DNA of 64,000 nucleotides from Streptacidiphilus sp. 4-A2 (GCA_014284505.1 JAAFYY010000001.1:496001-560000); one strand, 5' to 3'. Shown: positions 10,013 to 21,488, numbered from the stretch's first letter. Notes: generated by a model from the sequence alone, not told the origin. Numbers and translations are program-made.

Positions 10013-11088
10013 ATGACCCGCCCCCCCCCAAGGCCGCCGCTCTCCCGGCCTCGCCCGGCGACGCCCTCCGGGCCACCACTCCTCCGCTCGCCGTCCCGGC
10101 TGCCGCGCCGCGCCGCGCCCAGACCCTGGGCATCCTGCGCCAGGCGGCGCTCGCCCCGGTGCTGGTGGTGCTGGTCGTCGTCGGTTCCCTGGTCAGCAGC
10201 GCCTTCCTGACCGTGAACAACCTCACCGGCATCGGCCAGCAGATCTCGGCGCTGGGTGTGGTCGTCGTCGGCGAGAGCCTGATCCTGCTGATCGGCGGCA
10301 TGGACCTGTCCCTGGAGTCCACCTACGGCCTGGCCCCCATGGTCGCCGCCTGGCTGATCCTGCCGGTCTCCTCCTTCGGCAACGGCATGCAGCTCAACCC
10401 CTGTCTGGGCCTGCTGATCCTGATCCTGGTCGGCGCCGTCATCGGCCTGGTCAACGGACTGCTGATCGTCAAGGGCCGGCTCAACGGGTTCATCGTCACC
10501 CTCGGCGTCACCATCGTCCTGGCCGGACTGCAGAACGGCATCGTCAAGGCCCAGACCCTGTTCCAACTGCCCACCGCCTTCGGCTACCTGGGCTCCGCGT
10601 ATGTCGGCCGGGTCCCGGTCTCGCTGATCGTCGCGGCGCTGATCTTCGTCGGCGTGGGCCTGTTCCTGCGCTACCACCGCACCGGCCGTGCCATCTACGC
10701 GGTCGGCGGCAACCCCGCAGCGGCCCGCGCCGCCGGGATCAAGGTCGACCGGATCCGCATCGGCGTCTATGTCGCCGGCAGCGTCCTGGCCGCCATCGGC
10801 GGTCTGATGGAGTCCGGCCGGGTCTCCGCCGTCACCGGCCAGCAGGGCTACGGCGAGGGCATCATCTTCTCCGTGTTCGCCGCCGCCGTCATCGGCGGCG
10901 TCAGCCTCAAGGGCGGACGCGGCAACATGGTCGGCGCGGCCACCGGCGTCATCCTGCTCGGCCTGGTCCAGAACATCCTCGACCTGGCCAATGTCTCCAA
11001 CTACTGGATCGAGGCCATCGACGGCGTCGTCATCCTGCTCGCCCTCGTCCTGGCCCGCGTCATCGGCGGCGAGGCCACCGCCGAATAG
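10013..11088 (+). CDS. Sugar ABC importer, permease (RbsC type)
   Basis: An integral membrane permease of the ribose/xylose branch with about ten hydrophobic helices. The body is intact from about 10030: QISALGVVVVGESLILLIGGMDLS (the family LxxGGIDLSVG-like motif), VNGLLIVKGRLNGFIVTLG, and the transposed RAAGIKVDRIRIGVYVAGS loop that contacts the ATPase. ATG 10013 follows AGGAG by seven bases. The first 45 residues form a Pro/Ala-rich cytoplasmic tail. A run of nine C at 10021-10029 puts the start and the body in different frames, most simply one miscounted C. It overlaps nothing and ends before the regulator. Confidence 0.85.
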
Positions 11089-11095
11089 GCCTCCG

Positions 11096-11117
11096 CCGGG
11101 CCCGCTCCGTGGCCCGG
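11096..11117 (+). terminator. Hairpin after the importer operon
   Basis: CCGGGCC (11096-11102) and GGCCCGG (11111-11117) form a perfect 7-bp stem with an 8-base loop, eight bases after the permease stop. It separates the permease from the regulator gene; read-through is possible because no T-run follows. Confidence 0.45.
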
Positions 11118-11177
11118 TGTCCCCGGCCGGGCCTCGGATACGATGCCCGCAGAGATCTGATCTGTCAGGAGTGCGGC

Positions 11178-11850
11178 GTGCCAGTTACCGATGAGGCCAT
11201 CGGGAAGATCAAGGAAATGATCGTTTCCGGGCAGCTGCGCCCCGGTGACCGGCTGCCCAAGGAGCAGGACCTCGCCGCGCAGCTGGGGCTCTCCCGCAGC
11301 TCGCTGCGGGAGGCGATCAGGGCGCTGTCGCTGCTGAACATCCTCAACGTCCGGCAGGGCGACGGCACCTATGTGAGCAGTCTGGAGGCCGGGCTGCTGC
11401 TGGAGGCGGTCACCTTCATCCTCGACTTCCACCACGACGACACCATCCTCCAGGCGTTCCAGGGTACGCGCCATCCTGGAGCCCGCCGCCACCGCCCTGG
11501 CCGCGCAGCGCATCGACGAGCAGGAAGTGGCCGGGTTGCGCGCGTTGCTGGACGAGTTGGGGGAGCAGCCGGGGATGCCGGAGCTGGTGGCCAACGACCT
11601 GGAGTTCCACTCCAGGATCGCCGCCGCCTCGGGCAATCCGCTGCTGTGCTCGATGCTGGAGAGCATCTCCGGGCCGACGGTGCGGGCCCGGGTCTGGCGT
11701 GGCATCACCCAGGAGGAGGCGGTGCCGCGCACCCTCGCCGAGCACCGGGCCATCCTGGACGCGCTGGCCGTGCACGACACGGACGCCGCGCGGGCCTGGG
11801 CGACCATCCACGTGTCCGGCGTCACCCGCTGGCTGGACAACTCCCGCTGA
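11178..11850 (+). CDS. GntR-family (FadR/FCD) transcriptional regulator (one frameshift)
   Basis: GTG 11178 has an AGGAG six bases upstream. Residues 5-70 form a winged helix (EAIGKIKEMIVSGQLRPGDRL, LGLSRSSLREAIRAL, NVRQGDGTYV). The rest is an all-helical FCD ligand domain (LEPAATALAAQRI, DLEFHSRIAAASGN, EEHRAILDAL-like), where D, H and H side chains usually bind a metal and an organic acid. About 223 residues. One frame change near 11465. Directly downstream of the importer genes, it is the natural candidate for reading CATC[C/G]GATG; ligands in related systems are sugar acids such as fuconate or its keto-deoxy derivative. That assignment is inference. Confidence 0.8.
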
Positions 11851-11946
11851 CCTGGAGCACCGCTCTCCGCATGCCCGCGCAGTCGCGGTGCCGATGGGGG
11901 CGGCCCGGGTCCGGGCCCCCCCACGCCGCTGCCGGCGGTGTCGCCG

Positions 11947-11991
11947 CTGTCAGTGGTGTCACTGTCAGTGGTGTCGCTGTCAGTGGTGTCG
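11947..11991. repeat. Tandem repeat, 3 x 15 bp
   Basis: Three head-to-tail copies of CTGTCAGTGGTGTC(A/G) lie between the converging regulator and phosphoesterase genes, nine bases before the phosphoesterase stop. No coding role; possibly replication slippage. Confidence 0.8.
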
Positions 11992-12000
11992 GTGTCGGCG

Positions 12001-13950
12001 TCAGTCGACGTTGAGCGCGTTGTCTCCGACGACGAAGGAGGTCTGACCGTTGCCGCTCTCGGCCCCGGTGAACTTCAGGGTGACGGTCTGGCCGATGTAG
12101 GGGGCCACATTGAAGGTGTACTCGCTGTAGCCGCCGGCCGCGTTCAGGTTGGACAGGGTGTCCAGGGTCTTGAGTACCGTGCCGCCGGAGTTGAGCAGCT
12201 GGATCTTGAGGGTGTCCTGGGCCTTCCCGCTGGTGTTGGCCGTGTCGATATGGACCCAGGTCGACAGTGACGCCGTCAGGCAGGTGGACGGGACGGCGAT
12301 GCTCTGGGCGAGGGTGTCGGTGTGCTTGCTGCCGTAGCCGTCGAGCCAGGCGTCGTAGTCGCCGGTGTAGGCGGGCTGCTCGGAGGTGTTGCTGTTGAGC
12401 ACCCCGGACGACGCGGTCCACGGGGTGAGCGCCCCGGTGGAGAAGCTCGGGTTGACGATCAGCTGCTGCGCGGTGCAGCCGCCGCCCGAGGCGGCGCTGA
12501 CCGTCCAGGTGAACTGGGTCGATCCGGAGGCGCCGGTGGTGTCGTCGGCGGTGACCTTGACGCTGTAGCTCCCGGCGGTGGTCGGCGTGCCGGAGATCAG
12601 GCCGCTGGCGGAGCCGATCGCCAGGCCGGGCGGCAGCCCGGTCGCCGAGTACGCCAGCGACTGCCCCGGGGCCGAGTCGGTGCCGGAGATCTGGAGTGAG
12701 GCGGCGGTGCCGACGGTACCGGTCTGGCTGCCCGGGTCGGTCACGGTCACCACATCGGCGCCGCCGGCCGGGTCGACCTCGAAGGAGAAGGCGGCCGAGC
12801 CGGTGGCGCCGGTGGTGTCGGTCGCGGTGACGACACCTGCGGTGCCCGGGGTGGTGGGTGTCCCGGAGATCAGCCCGCTGCTGCTGATGGACATGCCCGC
12901 GGGCAGGCCGGTGGCCGAGTAGGTCAGTGTCTGCCCGGAGGCCGAGTCGGTGCCGTTGAGCTGCACCGAGTCCGGCGTGCCGACCGTGGCGGTCCGGGTG
13001 CCGGGGTTGGTGACCGTCACGGTGTTCGCGCCGCCGGTGCCGCCGCCGTTCCAGATGTCGGTGATCGGCGAGAGGCCGGCGCTGCTGCCCGCCTGGGGCA
13101 GGCCGTACATGGCCTCAAGGGTGGCCAGCAGGTTGTAGTGGTTGACGGTCTCGTCGTAGCTGCCGGTCTTCACGCCCTGGCCCACGACGATCGTCGGGAC
13201 CTGGTTGTTCTCGGTGTAGTCGTCCTCGTCCCAGGTGACGACCAGCAGGCTGTTGTGGGTCTGGGCCCAGGTGGCGTAGGCCGAGAGGTTGCTCTTGAGC
13301 CAGGTGTCGGCCTGCTTGATGGTGCCGTCGTGCATGTCGTCGTCGAGGTTCGGGATGACCCAGGAGACGGTCGGCAGGCTCGCATAGTCCGAGGAGCTGG
13401 GGAACGCCGTGAACGGCTGCTGGTCGGCCGACGGGATGTTGCTGAAGTTGACCCAGGGCGAGTGCTTGCTGGCGTACTCCCCGGACGTGCAGGTGGCGGA
13501 GCCGACCTTCGGCAGGCCTTCGGAATAGCCCTTGAAGGTGTCGCCCGCGGCCAGCAGTTCGGAGCCCAGGTTGGCGGTGTTGCCCTCGGCGAGCGGGCAC
13601 TCGTCGGCGGTCAGCCCGAAGGTGTTCCCGGCGAACAGGGCCAGGTAGTTCGGATCGCTCGGGTGGGTGATGGCGTAGTAGGAGGTCATCGAAGCCCCCT
13701 CGCCAGCCAGGGTGTTCATGTAGGGGGCGTCGGTCGTGTTGCCCATGATGTCGGAGTACGAGTGGTTCTCCTCCATCACCACGACCACGTGCGCGGGCGT
13801 GGGCACGGAGTTGGCGGCGAGCTTCAGCGGAACGGTCGGGTGCTGACCCGGTGCCATCACAAAGGCGGTCACGGCCGCGGCCGCCGCCAGTGGCACCAGG
13901 ATGCGGGTCCTGAGCTGGGTGTGCCTGCGCTGTGGTGCTCTGAGTTGCAT
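12001..13950 (-). CDS. Secreted phosphoesterase with Ig-like domains
   Basis: An intact 649-residue secreted enzyme. ATG 13950 follows a GGAG. After a signal helix (ILVPLAAAAAVTAFVMA) comes a phosphoesterase domain of the acid phosphatase/phospholipase C group (PF04185): HVVVVMEENHSYSDIMG, ITHPSDPNYLALFAGN, and the metal-binding VVTWDEDDYTENNQVP. Residues about 330-520 are two putative Ig domains of the He_PIG type, each with YSATGLPxGxxI and GLISGTPTT. The last 130 residues are a beta-rich domain beginning CTAQQLIVNPSFSTGALTPW, resembling carbohydrate-binding modules. It probably frees phosphate outside the cell. Unlike most long genes nearby it has no frameshift. Substrate unknown. Confidence 0.8.
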   Translation of the reverse strand: MQLRAPQRRHTQLRTRILVPLAAAAAVTAFVMAPGQHPTVPLKLAANSVPTPAHVVVVMEENHSYSDIMGNTTDAPYMNTLAGEGASMTSYYAITHPSDPNYLALFAGNTFGLTADECPLAEGNTANLGSELLAAGDTFKGYSEGLPKVGSATCTSGEYASKHSPWVNFSNIPSADQQPFTAFPSSSDYASLPTVSWVIPNLDDDMHDGTIKQADTWLKSNLSAYATWAQTHNSLLVVTWDEDDYTENNQVPTIVVGQGVKTGSYDETVNHYNLLATLEAMYGLPQAGSSAGLSPITDIWNGGGTGGANTVTVTNPGTRTATVGTPDSVQLNGTDSASGQTLTYSATGLPAGMSISSSGLISGTPTTPGTAGVVTATDTTGATGSAAFSFEVDPAGGADVVTVTDPGSQTGTVGTAASLQISGTDSAPGQSLAYSATGLPPGLAIGSASGLISGTPTTAGSYSVKVTADDTTGASGSTQFTWTVSAASGGGCTAQQLIVNPSFSTGALTPWTASSGVLNSNTSEQPAYTGDYDAWLDGYGSKHTDTLAQSIAVPSTCLTASLSTWVHIDTANTSGKAQDTLKIQLLNSGGTVLKTLDTLSNLNAAGGYSEYTFNVAPYIGQTVTLKFTGAESGNGQTSFVVGDNALNVD

Positions 13951-14276
13951 GGGTTCTCCACGGTGGGGGCTGTGAACGGGGGCTCCCGGTCGCCGCGCGG
14001 CGGCATGGCGCGCGGGCACGGCGGGTGCGCTTGTGCGGACCGCCGTACCCGGCCGCGTGGTTGGAGCCGGGCGGCCCGCGACGGTGGACACGTCGTACTC
14101 CGTCGGCGGGCCGGCCGCGGTGTGAACTGCCGATCGGCTGCCGGAGACACCGCACGACCGATCCGCATGGTGACAGCGCGCGGCTCCGGTGAGGGAGCCG
14201 CGCGCATCATCAATATGCCGATGCCGACGACCGACGACAAGGCCGTCCGGGCATTAACAGTTCAGTTATGGACATG
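13951..14276. other. Spacer upstream of the phosphoesterase gene
   Basis: 326 bp without a supported gene. The part at 14215-14280 is AT-richer than its surroundings and may hold the phosphoesterase promoter; I could not assign -35 and -10 boxes with confidence. Confidence 0.35.
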
Positions 14277-15253
14277 TCATGCATATCGAATCAGAACTCC
14301 CAAGCGCACCCCGTGCAGTCCGGGACCGGTGTCGGCCGCGACCAGGACGATCCGGTGGTGGTCGTCCACATCCAGCCGGCGCTCGACCGCCTCGGCGGCC
14401 GCGCCGTCCGGCGTCCACAGATGGGTGGCCCGCGACGCCACCGTGGGCCCGGTGAACTCGACTTCGAGCACATAGTCGCGTACCGGCGTTCGCAGCCGCC
14501 GCCGGTGACGGTCCGTCAGCGGACCGGGGCGCTGCTCGACGAGCGCGTACTCGTCACCACCGCCTCGCCGCGGCCCAGCGGCCGCGGGAAGAGCAGCTCG
14601 GCGGCCAGCAGCTCGGCGGCCGGATCGGTGTGCACCGCGCCCACCCGGCAGCCGCGCACGGCTGCACCAGCGGCAGCGGGTGCCGGGCCGACCCGGTGGT
14701 GGAACAGCGTCCAGCGTCCGGGCCGTCCGCGGTGGCGCGGAGCACCTGGCGCACCAGATCCGCGCGGTCCGACCGGCCTCGTCCAGCTCCACGCGCTCGT
14801 GCAGCGAGAGCCGCCGCAGCGAGTCCTCCCAGCGTGTCCACCTGCCGCAGCGCCCGGTCGACGCAGTCGGAGGGCCACAGGGTGCCGATCGCGCCCGGAT
14901 CGCCGGCCGTACGCCGCCCGCACTGCCGCCCGGGAGGCAGCCAGTACCGACAGGGGGCGCCCGGACCCAGGCCGAGGATCTCCTCAAGCGCGCGGCAGCG
15001 CCACCAGCGAACCGCGTCGCGCGGGCAGGCTGCGGCCGGACTGCCAGTAGCTGAGCGTCGCCGCACTCAGCACCACCCCGCGCCCGCCCAGCCGGTCCCG
15101 GATCCGCCCCAGGCTCAGGCCGCTCTCCCGGATCGCGACCCGCAGCGCCTCGGCGAACGGCCCCGAGTCGAGCAGGCCGTCGAGCTCCCGCCGCTGCGGT
15201 ACCTGTTCCCTTGTCCCTGCCCGCACTCCCGCCACGCTCCATCCGGTCGACAC
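14277..15253 (-). CDS. XRE-like helix-turn-helix regulatory protein (frameshifted)
   Basis: The N-terminal 90 residues hold a helix-turn-helix of the phage-repressor type (ESGLSLGRIRDRLGGRG, LSAATLSYWQSGRSLP). The following part (ALEEILGLGPG, then a beta-rich stretch ending RTPVRDYVLEVEFTGP and VRLGVLIRY) matches a common Streptomyces family in which an HTH is fused to a C-terminal domain of unknown role. At least three frame changes are needed (near 15010, 14800 and 14650). GTG 15253 is the furthest start; GTG at about 15226 is an alternative. It stands alone between the phosphoesterase and GH95 genes; no target is known. Confidence 0.6.
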
Positions 15254-15395
15254 CGGACGGGCCGGTTCTCAGGCCCGCCCGGGGCGGAGTTCAGCCGACT
15301 CCATGGCCGACCCGGCGTCATGGTGAACATCAGGATCTGTGCGGCACGGCATCGGTCCAGGAATCAGCATCCCCCATACCGGACCTGACTGGGAA

Positions 15396-17856
15396 TCACA
15401 TCTTTTTTCCGACAGCGGCGGTGGGGCTCAGCACGACGCTGCTTCCGGGGGTCAGCGTGAGGTCCTGGCTCCAGGCTCCGGCGCGGACGGTGGTGGCGGT
15501 ACCGCCGACGCTGTGGACGGTCACCGACTGGACCTGGCCGCGCAGCCAGCTGAAGTCGACGGTGAAGCCGCCACGGGCGCCGATGCCGGTCACCCGGCCA
15601 CCGGCCGCCCAGGCCTGCGGCAGGGCCGGCAGCAGCTCGACGACCCCGGGACGCGAGTAGAGCAGCATCTCGATCACGGCGGACGGGGTGCCGAAGTTGG
15701 CGTCGATCTGGAAAGTACTGCTGCTGCTTCCAAGGCTGTACATGTCGAGCATATTGATCCCGGCGCCGTTGCTGAAGTCGACGGAGGGCGCCATCACCGA
15801 CAGCACCAGCTGGTAGGCCGTCTCCCCCTCCTTGAACCTGGCCCAGCACAGCGCCCGCCAGGCCATGCCCCAGCCGAAGCTCTGCATCCCGCGTGCGGTC
15901 AGCAGGTTGCGTGCGCCGGTGAGCAGGGCGGGGCTGGTGTCGTAGCAGATCCGGTCGCCGGGGAAGAAGCCGATCAGCGGCGAGAGATGCCGGTGGGTCG
16001 GGTCGCCGAGGTCGGCGTCGGTCATCCACTCCTCCAGCCGGCCGGTGGTGCTGCTGACCCGCGGGAGGTAGAGCCCGGGCCTGGAGACCGGCGACGGTGG
16101 CCCGGTAACCGGCGTCCAGCCCCAGCAGGGTGCTGGCCGTGCCGTAGTTCTCGAAGAGCTGCCAGACCAGTTCCTGGGCGTAGGTGATGCCGTGGGCGTC
16201 GGTGGGTCCCTGCTCCGGCGACCAGTCGTTGTCGTCGACCAGCACCTGGACGGTTTCGCCGGTGCCGGGGTCGGTGACGGTGGTGGTGAGCGCCGCGCCT
16301 CCCAGAACTCGCAGGCACCCTTGAGCAGGGGCTGGATCTTCGCCAGATAGGCGCGGTCCTGGGTGTACAGGTAGTGGTCGAACAGGGCGTTGCACAGCCA
16401 GGCGTTTCCGGCCGGATGCCACCACCAGCCCAGTCCGCCATAGGGGTTGGTGGAGATGGCGGTGGTCCAGCCGGCGATCTTCCCGGAGGAGTTCGCGAAA
16501 CCGTTGCGGCTGTCGTTGAACAGCTGCCGGGTGGTCTGCTCCCAGCTGGGGACCTGGCTGACGCAGTAGTCGGCGAAGGCGTCGAAGCAACTGGACAGTC
16601 CGGCACGGTCGGGCAGCCAGTAGTTCATCTCCAGATTGATGTCCAGGTGGTAGTCGGACATCCAGGCCGGGTCGTTGCTGTTCAGCCACAGTCCCTGGAG
16701 GTTGACCGGCAGGCTGCCGCGGGAGCCGCTGATCATCAGATAGCGGCCGAGCTGGACATAGCCGGCCTCCAGCTCCGGGTCGGGGGTGAGCCCGCGGCGC
16801 GCGCGCGGTCAGCCGGGTGGCCGTGTCCATGGCCCGCTGGGCGGCGCTGGAGCGGCCGAGATCCAGGGTCATGGTGTCGGCCAGGGACCGGTAGTCGGCC
16901 ACATGGGCGGCGAGCAGGGCTCCGGGCCGGCGGCGGACGGCGGCAACCGCCTTGGCCCGGGCCACGGTTGCCGGGTCGACTGCGGGGTTCATGAACCCGG
17001 CGGCGGCGTCGGTGCTGTAGTTGGTCCCACCGCTGAGGACGATCAGGAGCTCCTCGCAGCCGCTGAAGGTCACCGAGGCCCCGCTCACGGAGATGGTGCC
17101 GGTCGCGGACCCGGCTGCCGCCAGCGCCGCGTAGGCGAGGCCGTTGCCGAGCGTCCCGGAGAAGACGGCGGTCCCTCCGACGGGACCGGCGGCGGTGGTC
17201 TCGCCCCGGGTGCCGTCGAGTTCCAGGCTGCCGGTGTAGCTGCCGCCGCCGCTCTGGGTGAGGTGGAGCACGACCACGTCGTCGGGGTGACTGGAGTACA
17301 CCGTGCGCTGGTAGTCGACCGACCGGTAACGGTAGCTGGTGGTCACCAGGCCGTTGCTGAGGTCCAACTGCCGCCTGTATCCGGTCAGCTGGTCGACGGT
17401 GTGGGCCGGCAGGTTCAGGTACGTCTGGGCGAGCAGCCCGAAGGTGCCGAAGTCGTCGGCATCGTAAGGGAACTGGCCGTCGCCGCCCAGGGTGGCGTTC
17501 AGGCCCCCGGTCCACAGCGTGCAGTCGGTGAGGTAGAGGAAGTCGCGGGAGGGGTCACCGCCGACCAGCGCGCCCAGCCGGCCGTTGCCGATGGGCAGGC
17601 CTTCGGCCATGATGTCGGCCTCGGTGGCGGGGGCCGGGTACCACAGGGTCGTGGCCCGGGCGGGAGGGACCAGTTCCGCGGTGGTGGGGCGGGTGGCCGC
17701 CGCGGTTCCGGTCGCGGCGTCGGCGGTACTGGTGAACTCCGGCAGGCTGCCGATCGTCATGGCTGCGGTGAGCGCGCCGACGGTCTTCAGCAGGTCCCGG
17801 CGTGAGTGGCCGGGACGGGCGGCGGGCATGTCGGCGGATGATCGGGCTTCGGACAC
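15396..17856 (-). CDS. Secreted GH95 alpha-L-fucosidase (several frameshifts)
   Basis: A glycoside hydrolase family 95 enzyme of about 820 residues that would release alpha-1,2-linked L-fucose (some members act on L-galactose). GTG 17856 follows GGGGAAG. The N-terminus has a Tat signal (SRRDLLKTVGALTAAMTIG). GH95 features in order: LWYPAPATEADIMAEGLPIGNGRLGALVGG, DCTLWTGG, VNLQGLWLNSNDPAW, DINLEMNYW with the catalytic Asn region, DNDWSPEQGPTDAHG with a likely acid Glu, HLSPLIGFFPGD and FQIDANFGTPSAVIEML, whose Asp activates the catalytic Asn in characterised members. Frame changes lie near 16800, 16300 and 16085. It works outside the cell and feeds the importer upstream. Confidence 0.82.
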
Positions 17857-17954
17857 GGCTCTTCCCCTTCGGGTGGGTGTGTGGTGTGCGGGCTGTTGCT
17901 GGAGTGCTCCGGCCGGGGCGGGCACGGTGGCCGCCCGCCCCGGCCGGCTGCCGG

Positions 17955-20900
17955 CTATCCGCCGATGCCGAGCGCGAACACGTGCATGGCGGCGCTGCCG
18001 CCGGAGATCCCGTCGCTGACCTCCGGCAGGGTCACCGCCGCGACCGTCTTCCCTGCCGTGAGCGGAACGGACTGCTCGAAGACATTCACCGCGGTGTGGT
18101 CCTGGGTGTTGCCGGGCCGGTTGCGGTAGCCGCACACGACGACCGGGTCGGCGCCGGCGGGCGCGGCGCCGTACCAGTCCGGGACGCCCAGGGTGAAGCC
18201 CTGGGTGCTGCCGTCGGTGTAGGTGATCAGGCCCGTGCCGCCGGCCGGACCGTAGGTGGCGGTGTCCAGGATGCCCAACTCCGTTCCGGATCCGGTCAGT
18301 TCGATGGTCTGGCCGTCGGCTGCGACATTGTCCGGCTGTCCGGCGGCGGCGGCGGGCCAGGAGAAGGTGATCCCGTCGTAGGTCAGTGCCGCCCCCGGGG
18401 TCACCCCCTGGGCGGCGAGAGCCTGCGCGGAGAGGCTCGACTGGGAACCGTCGATGTCGGCGGCGCCGGTGGCCGCGTCGTCGGAGATCCCGGTGTTGTC
18501 GAAGGCGGGCGGCCAGGGAGGCGAACGGCTGCGCGGTCTGCACCGAGCCGACCAGGGTGGTCCGGCCGCCCCGCGCTGCCCGGAACGAGGCGGCCAGGTT
18601 CAGCGTGAACGGGCCTGTGGTCTGCGGCGTCCTCGGCGGCGTCACGGTGAAGGAGAAGGCCGCCGTCCCGTTCGCCGCCACTGCGGGCAGCCGGACCTGC
18701 CTGCCGGCTGTCCAGCCCGGCGGCACCGACAGGGCCGCCTGCCCGTCGCTCAGCCGGGCACCGGTCGGGTTGCTGAGCGTGCCGGTGACCTTGAAGGCCG
18801 TGCCCGGGGTGAAGAAGGCGGACGGTTCACCGTGGTCAGGTAGGGCTGTGCCGGGGTCTGGAAGGAGTCGACGGTGAGCCCGCCGCCGCCCGTGTCGGCG
18901 ACCTGGATGGTGTGTGCCCCGGCCGGCAGGCCGTCGGCGGCGAACAGCGTCTGCCCGGTCTCCTGGGTGTTCGCCTGGCCGCTGACCGTTCCCCTGGACA
19001 CGCCGTCGATCAGGATCTGCGCGTTGCCCTGGCCAGGGCCCTTGTCGGCGACCAGGGCGATGCTGCCGCCGGTGAACGGCAGGGTGACCGAGGCGCCCGT
19101 GGTGGTGGTGCTGTGCCTGTCGTCGCCGCCCGGGGTGCCGTGGGCGGACCAGGTGCCGGCGTAGCTCAGCAGCTGGCTGTCGTTGTCGGCCACACCGCCG
19201 CTCACCCCGGTGGGGGCAAGGCCGGCGCCGCTCATGACCGACTGCGCCGCGGCGGGCCAGGCGTTCCCGGACACCACGGTGGGCCCGGTGTAGCTGATGT
19301 CGGTGCCGTTGTTGTCGGTGTTCGGGTTGTCGGTGAAGTCGGCGGGGCCGACGGTGATGTGGTTGATGGTCGGCGTCCACATGCCGATCCAGTTGCCGCC
19401 GTCGCTGTAGCTGGTCACGTTGTCGTACGTGTCCCAGTAGGAGCTGCCCTCGTCCTGGTAGAGCATGTTGTTGGTGTCGTTGCCGACCGAGACATAGTTG
19501 CCCGCCAGCACCGAGTAGACCCGGCGCCGTCCTCGCCCTGGGCGCCGTTGGTGTAGATCGGACCGCCGTCGTGCAGGACGTTCATGACGTCGTGCACATA
19601 GTTGTCGGTGATCCGGTTGTCCCCCGCGTAGTTGTGCGATCACGCACGACGTGCCCTGGGCGGCCTGCATACTGCACGGCGACGCCCAGCCCCAGCCCCA
19701 GCCGATCGACATCCCGGAGTAGGAGGTGTGGCCGATGTCGTTGTGGGAGACCGTCAGCTCCCGGGTGTAGCCGGCCCAGATCCCGACCGCGTCGGTGTAG
19801 TCCTGGCCGACGTGCGAGATGGCGTTGCCGGAGATCGTGTTGCCCGAGTCCATCAGGTCCGGGTCGTTCTGGAAGTAGTCGTCGACGTCGCCGACCGATA
19901 TGCCGCCCGCGGCCGTGTCGGTGACGGTGCTGCCGGTGACCGAGGAGTTCTGCGTGCCGTCGGCCAGATCCACGCCGGTGGCGCCCAGATGCTCGAACGA
20001 GTCGCCGCTGAAGGCGATGCCGTTGCCGCGCGACACCGCGACGGCGCCGGGGTGACCAGCGGGGTGGTGGCCGGCCCCGAGGTGTTCCAGAGTACGGCCG
20101 CCTGGTTGTCGACATAGCCGGTGGTGACCGGCAGGTTCCAGGTCGAGTACGCGAAGCCGATGCCCTGGAAGGTGATGTCCCCACCGGCGCGATCACCTGC
20201 GGGGTGGTCTCGAAGCCGTCCACGACCAGGTAGTTGCCGCTGGTCGAGGTCAGCGTGACGGCATGGCTGCCGGGAGACAGGCCCTGCACCGAGTAGACCA
20301 CCTGCTGGGCCAGGCGGGAGGGGCCGGTCTCGGTCCAGTGCTGCCGGGTGTCCGCGACACCGTCCACGGCCGCACTGAAGCTGCCCTCGTCGGAGTTCGT
20401 CTCACCCAGAACCTCCAGACCGGTTCCGGTGAAGGTGTAGGAGACCGAGGCACCGTCCGTGGTCGTATAGGCCACGTCGTTGCCCAGGTCCCGTAGCCCC
20501 GGCCGGACGAGGTGGCCCAGCTGCCGGTGTAACTGGCGCCCTGGGCGTCCTGGTTGACCGGACTGAGGTGCCCGGGCGTGCCGTCGAGGCTCACCAGGGT
20601 TTGCAGGGTGGGCAGTTCGACGTCGGCGGAGTGCATGTCCTGCCCGGGCGTCGGGATGTAGTACAGGTATCCGGCCCGCTGGTCCAGGTAGAACTGGCCT
20701 GGTGCGGTGAGCAGTTGGTAGGCGTTCTCCAGGTAGGAGACTCCGTCCAGGGCGGGCAGGCCGGAACCGTTGAACGGGAAGCCGAGGTTGGGCACGTCCA
20801 CGTTGTTCGCGGCCCAGCAGCCGGGCGCGACATTGATGTCGGAGCCGCCGCCCGGGTCGGCGGTGATGCTCTGGACCGGACAGCTCATGTGCTTCCAGTC

Positions 20901-21488
20901 GTTGTCCTGGACGGCCCGATCTGCGTCTGGTCAGTGAACGAGGCGTAGGACGAGTCGGTGGTGCGGAAGCCGGTGGCGGTGGTGGTCAGCCCGGCCGGGC
21001 CGCGGCGGAGCGGGCCAGCGTCGCACGCTGCCCGTCGACGAACAGTTGCTCACCACCGGCGGCCGCGACGGCGGCGCCGACCGGCGCCCGCCAGATACCG
21101 AGCGCGGGATCGCTCTCGGTGAAGCCGGTGACCCGGGTCGCCCCGGTGAGCACCGGCTGTTCGCCGCCCACCGGCTGGTAGACGACATGGAATCCGTTAC
21201 TGCCGGAGTCCTGCGGGCCCAGCTCGAAAGTGTCGGCGAGCCGGTAGCTGCCGCCGTACAGGTCGACATCGATGTCGGAGGTCATGTGCTGGTTCAGCGT
21301 CCGCACCTTGGCCACCGCGCCGCTCAGACCGCACGGGTCGTGGGAGAACAGCTGTCGCCGCCGCCGGTCGGCGAGGCATAGAGAGTGATCGGATGAATCC
21401 GCGGTGCAGCCTCGGCCGTGGCGACAGAAAGCCCGCTCACGGCGACGCCGAACGCGAGCAGCGCCGCGCATCTTGCGGCAGTTCTCAT
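17955..21488 (-). CDS. Secreted right-handed beta-helix hydrolase, GH141-like (many frameshifts)
   Basis: ATG 21488 follows GAAGG and a 27-residue signal peptide (AALLAFGVAVSGLSVATAEA). The mature protein of about 1,150 residues starts TLYASPTGGGD, then shows beta-helix turns (GNGIAFSGDSFEHLGATGVDL, NTISGNAISHVGQDYTDA, GYSGMSIGWGWGW-like, VLHDGGPIYTNGAQG) as in GH141, whose characterised members include an alpha-L-fucosidase and a xylanase. Two inserted or appended beta-domains (SYTGSWATSSG and YAGTWSAHGTPGG) resemble carbohydrate-binding folds; an NPCBM-associated domain (SVPPGWTAGRQ) and a C-terminal beta domain (DGITFSWP) follow. At least seven frame changes. Its promoter carries the fucose-island palindrome, supporting a role in fucoside degradation. 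A polysaccharide lyase is the alternative. Confidence 0.62.
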
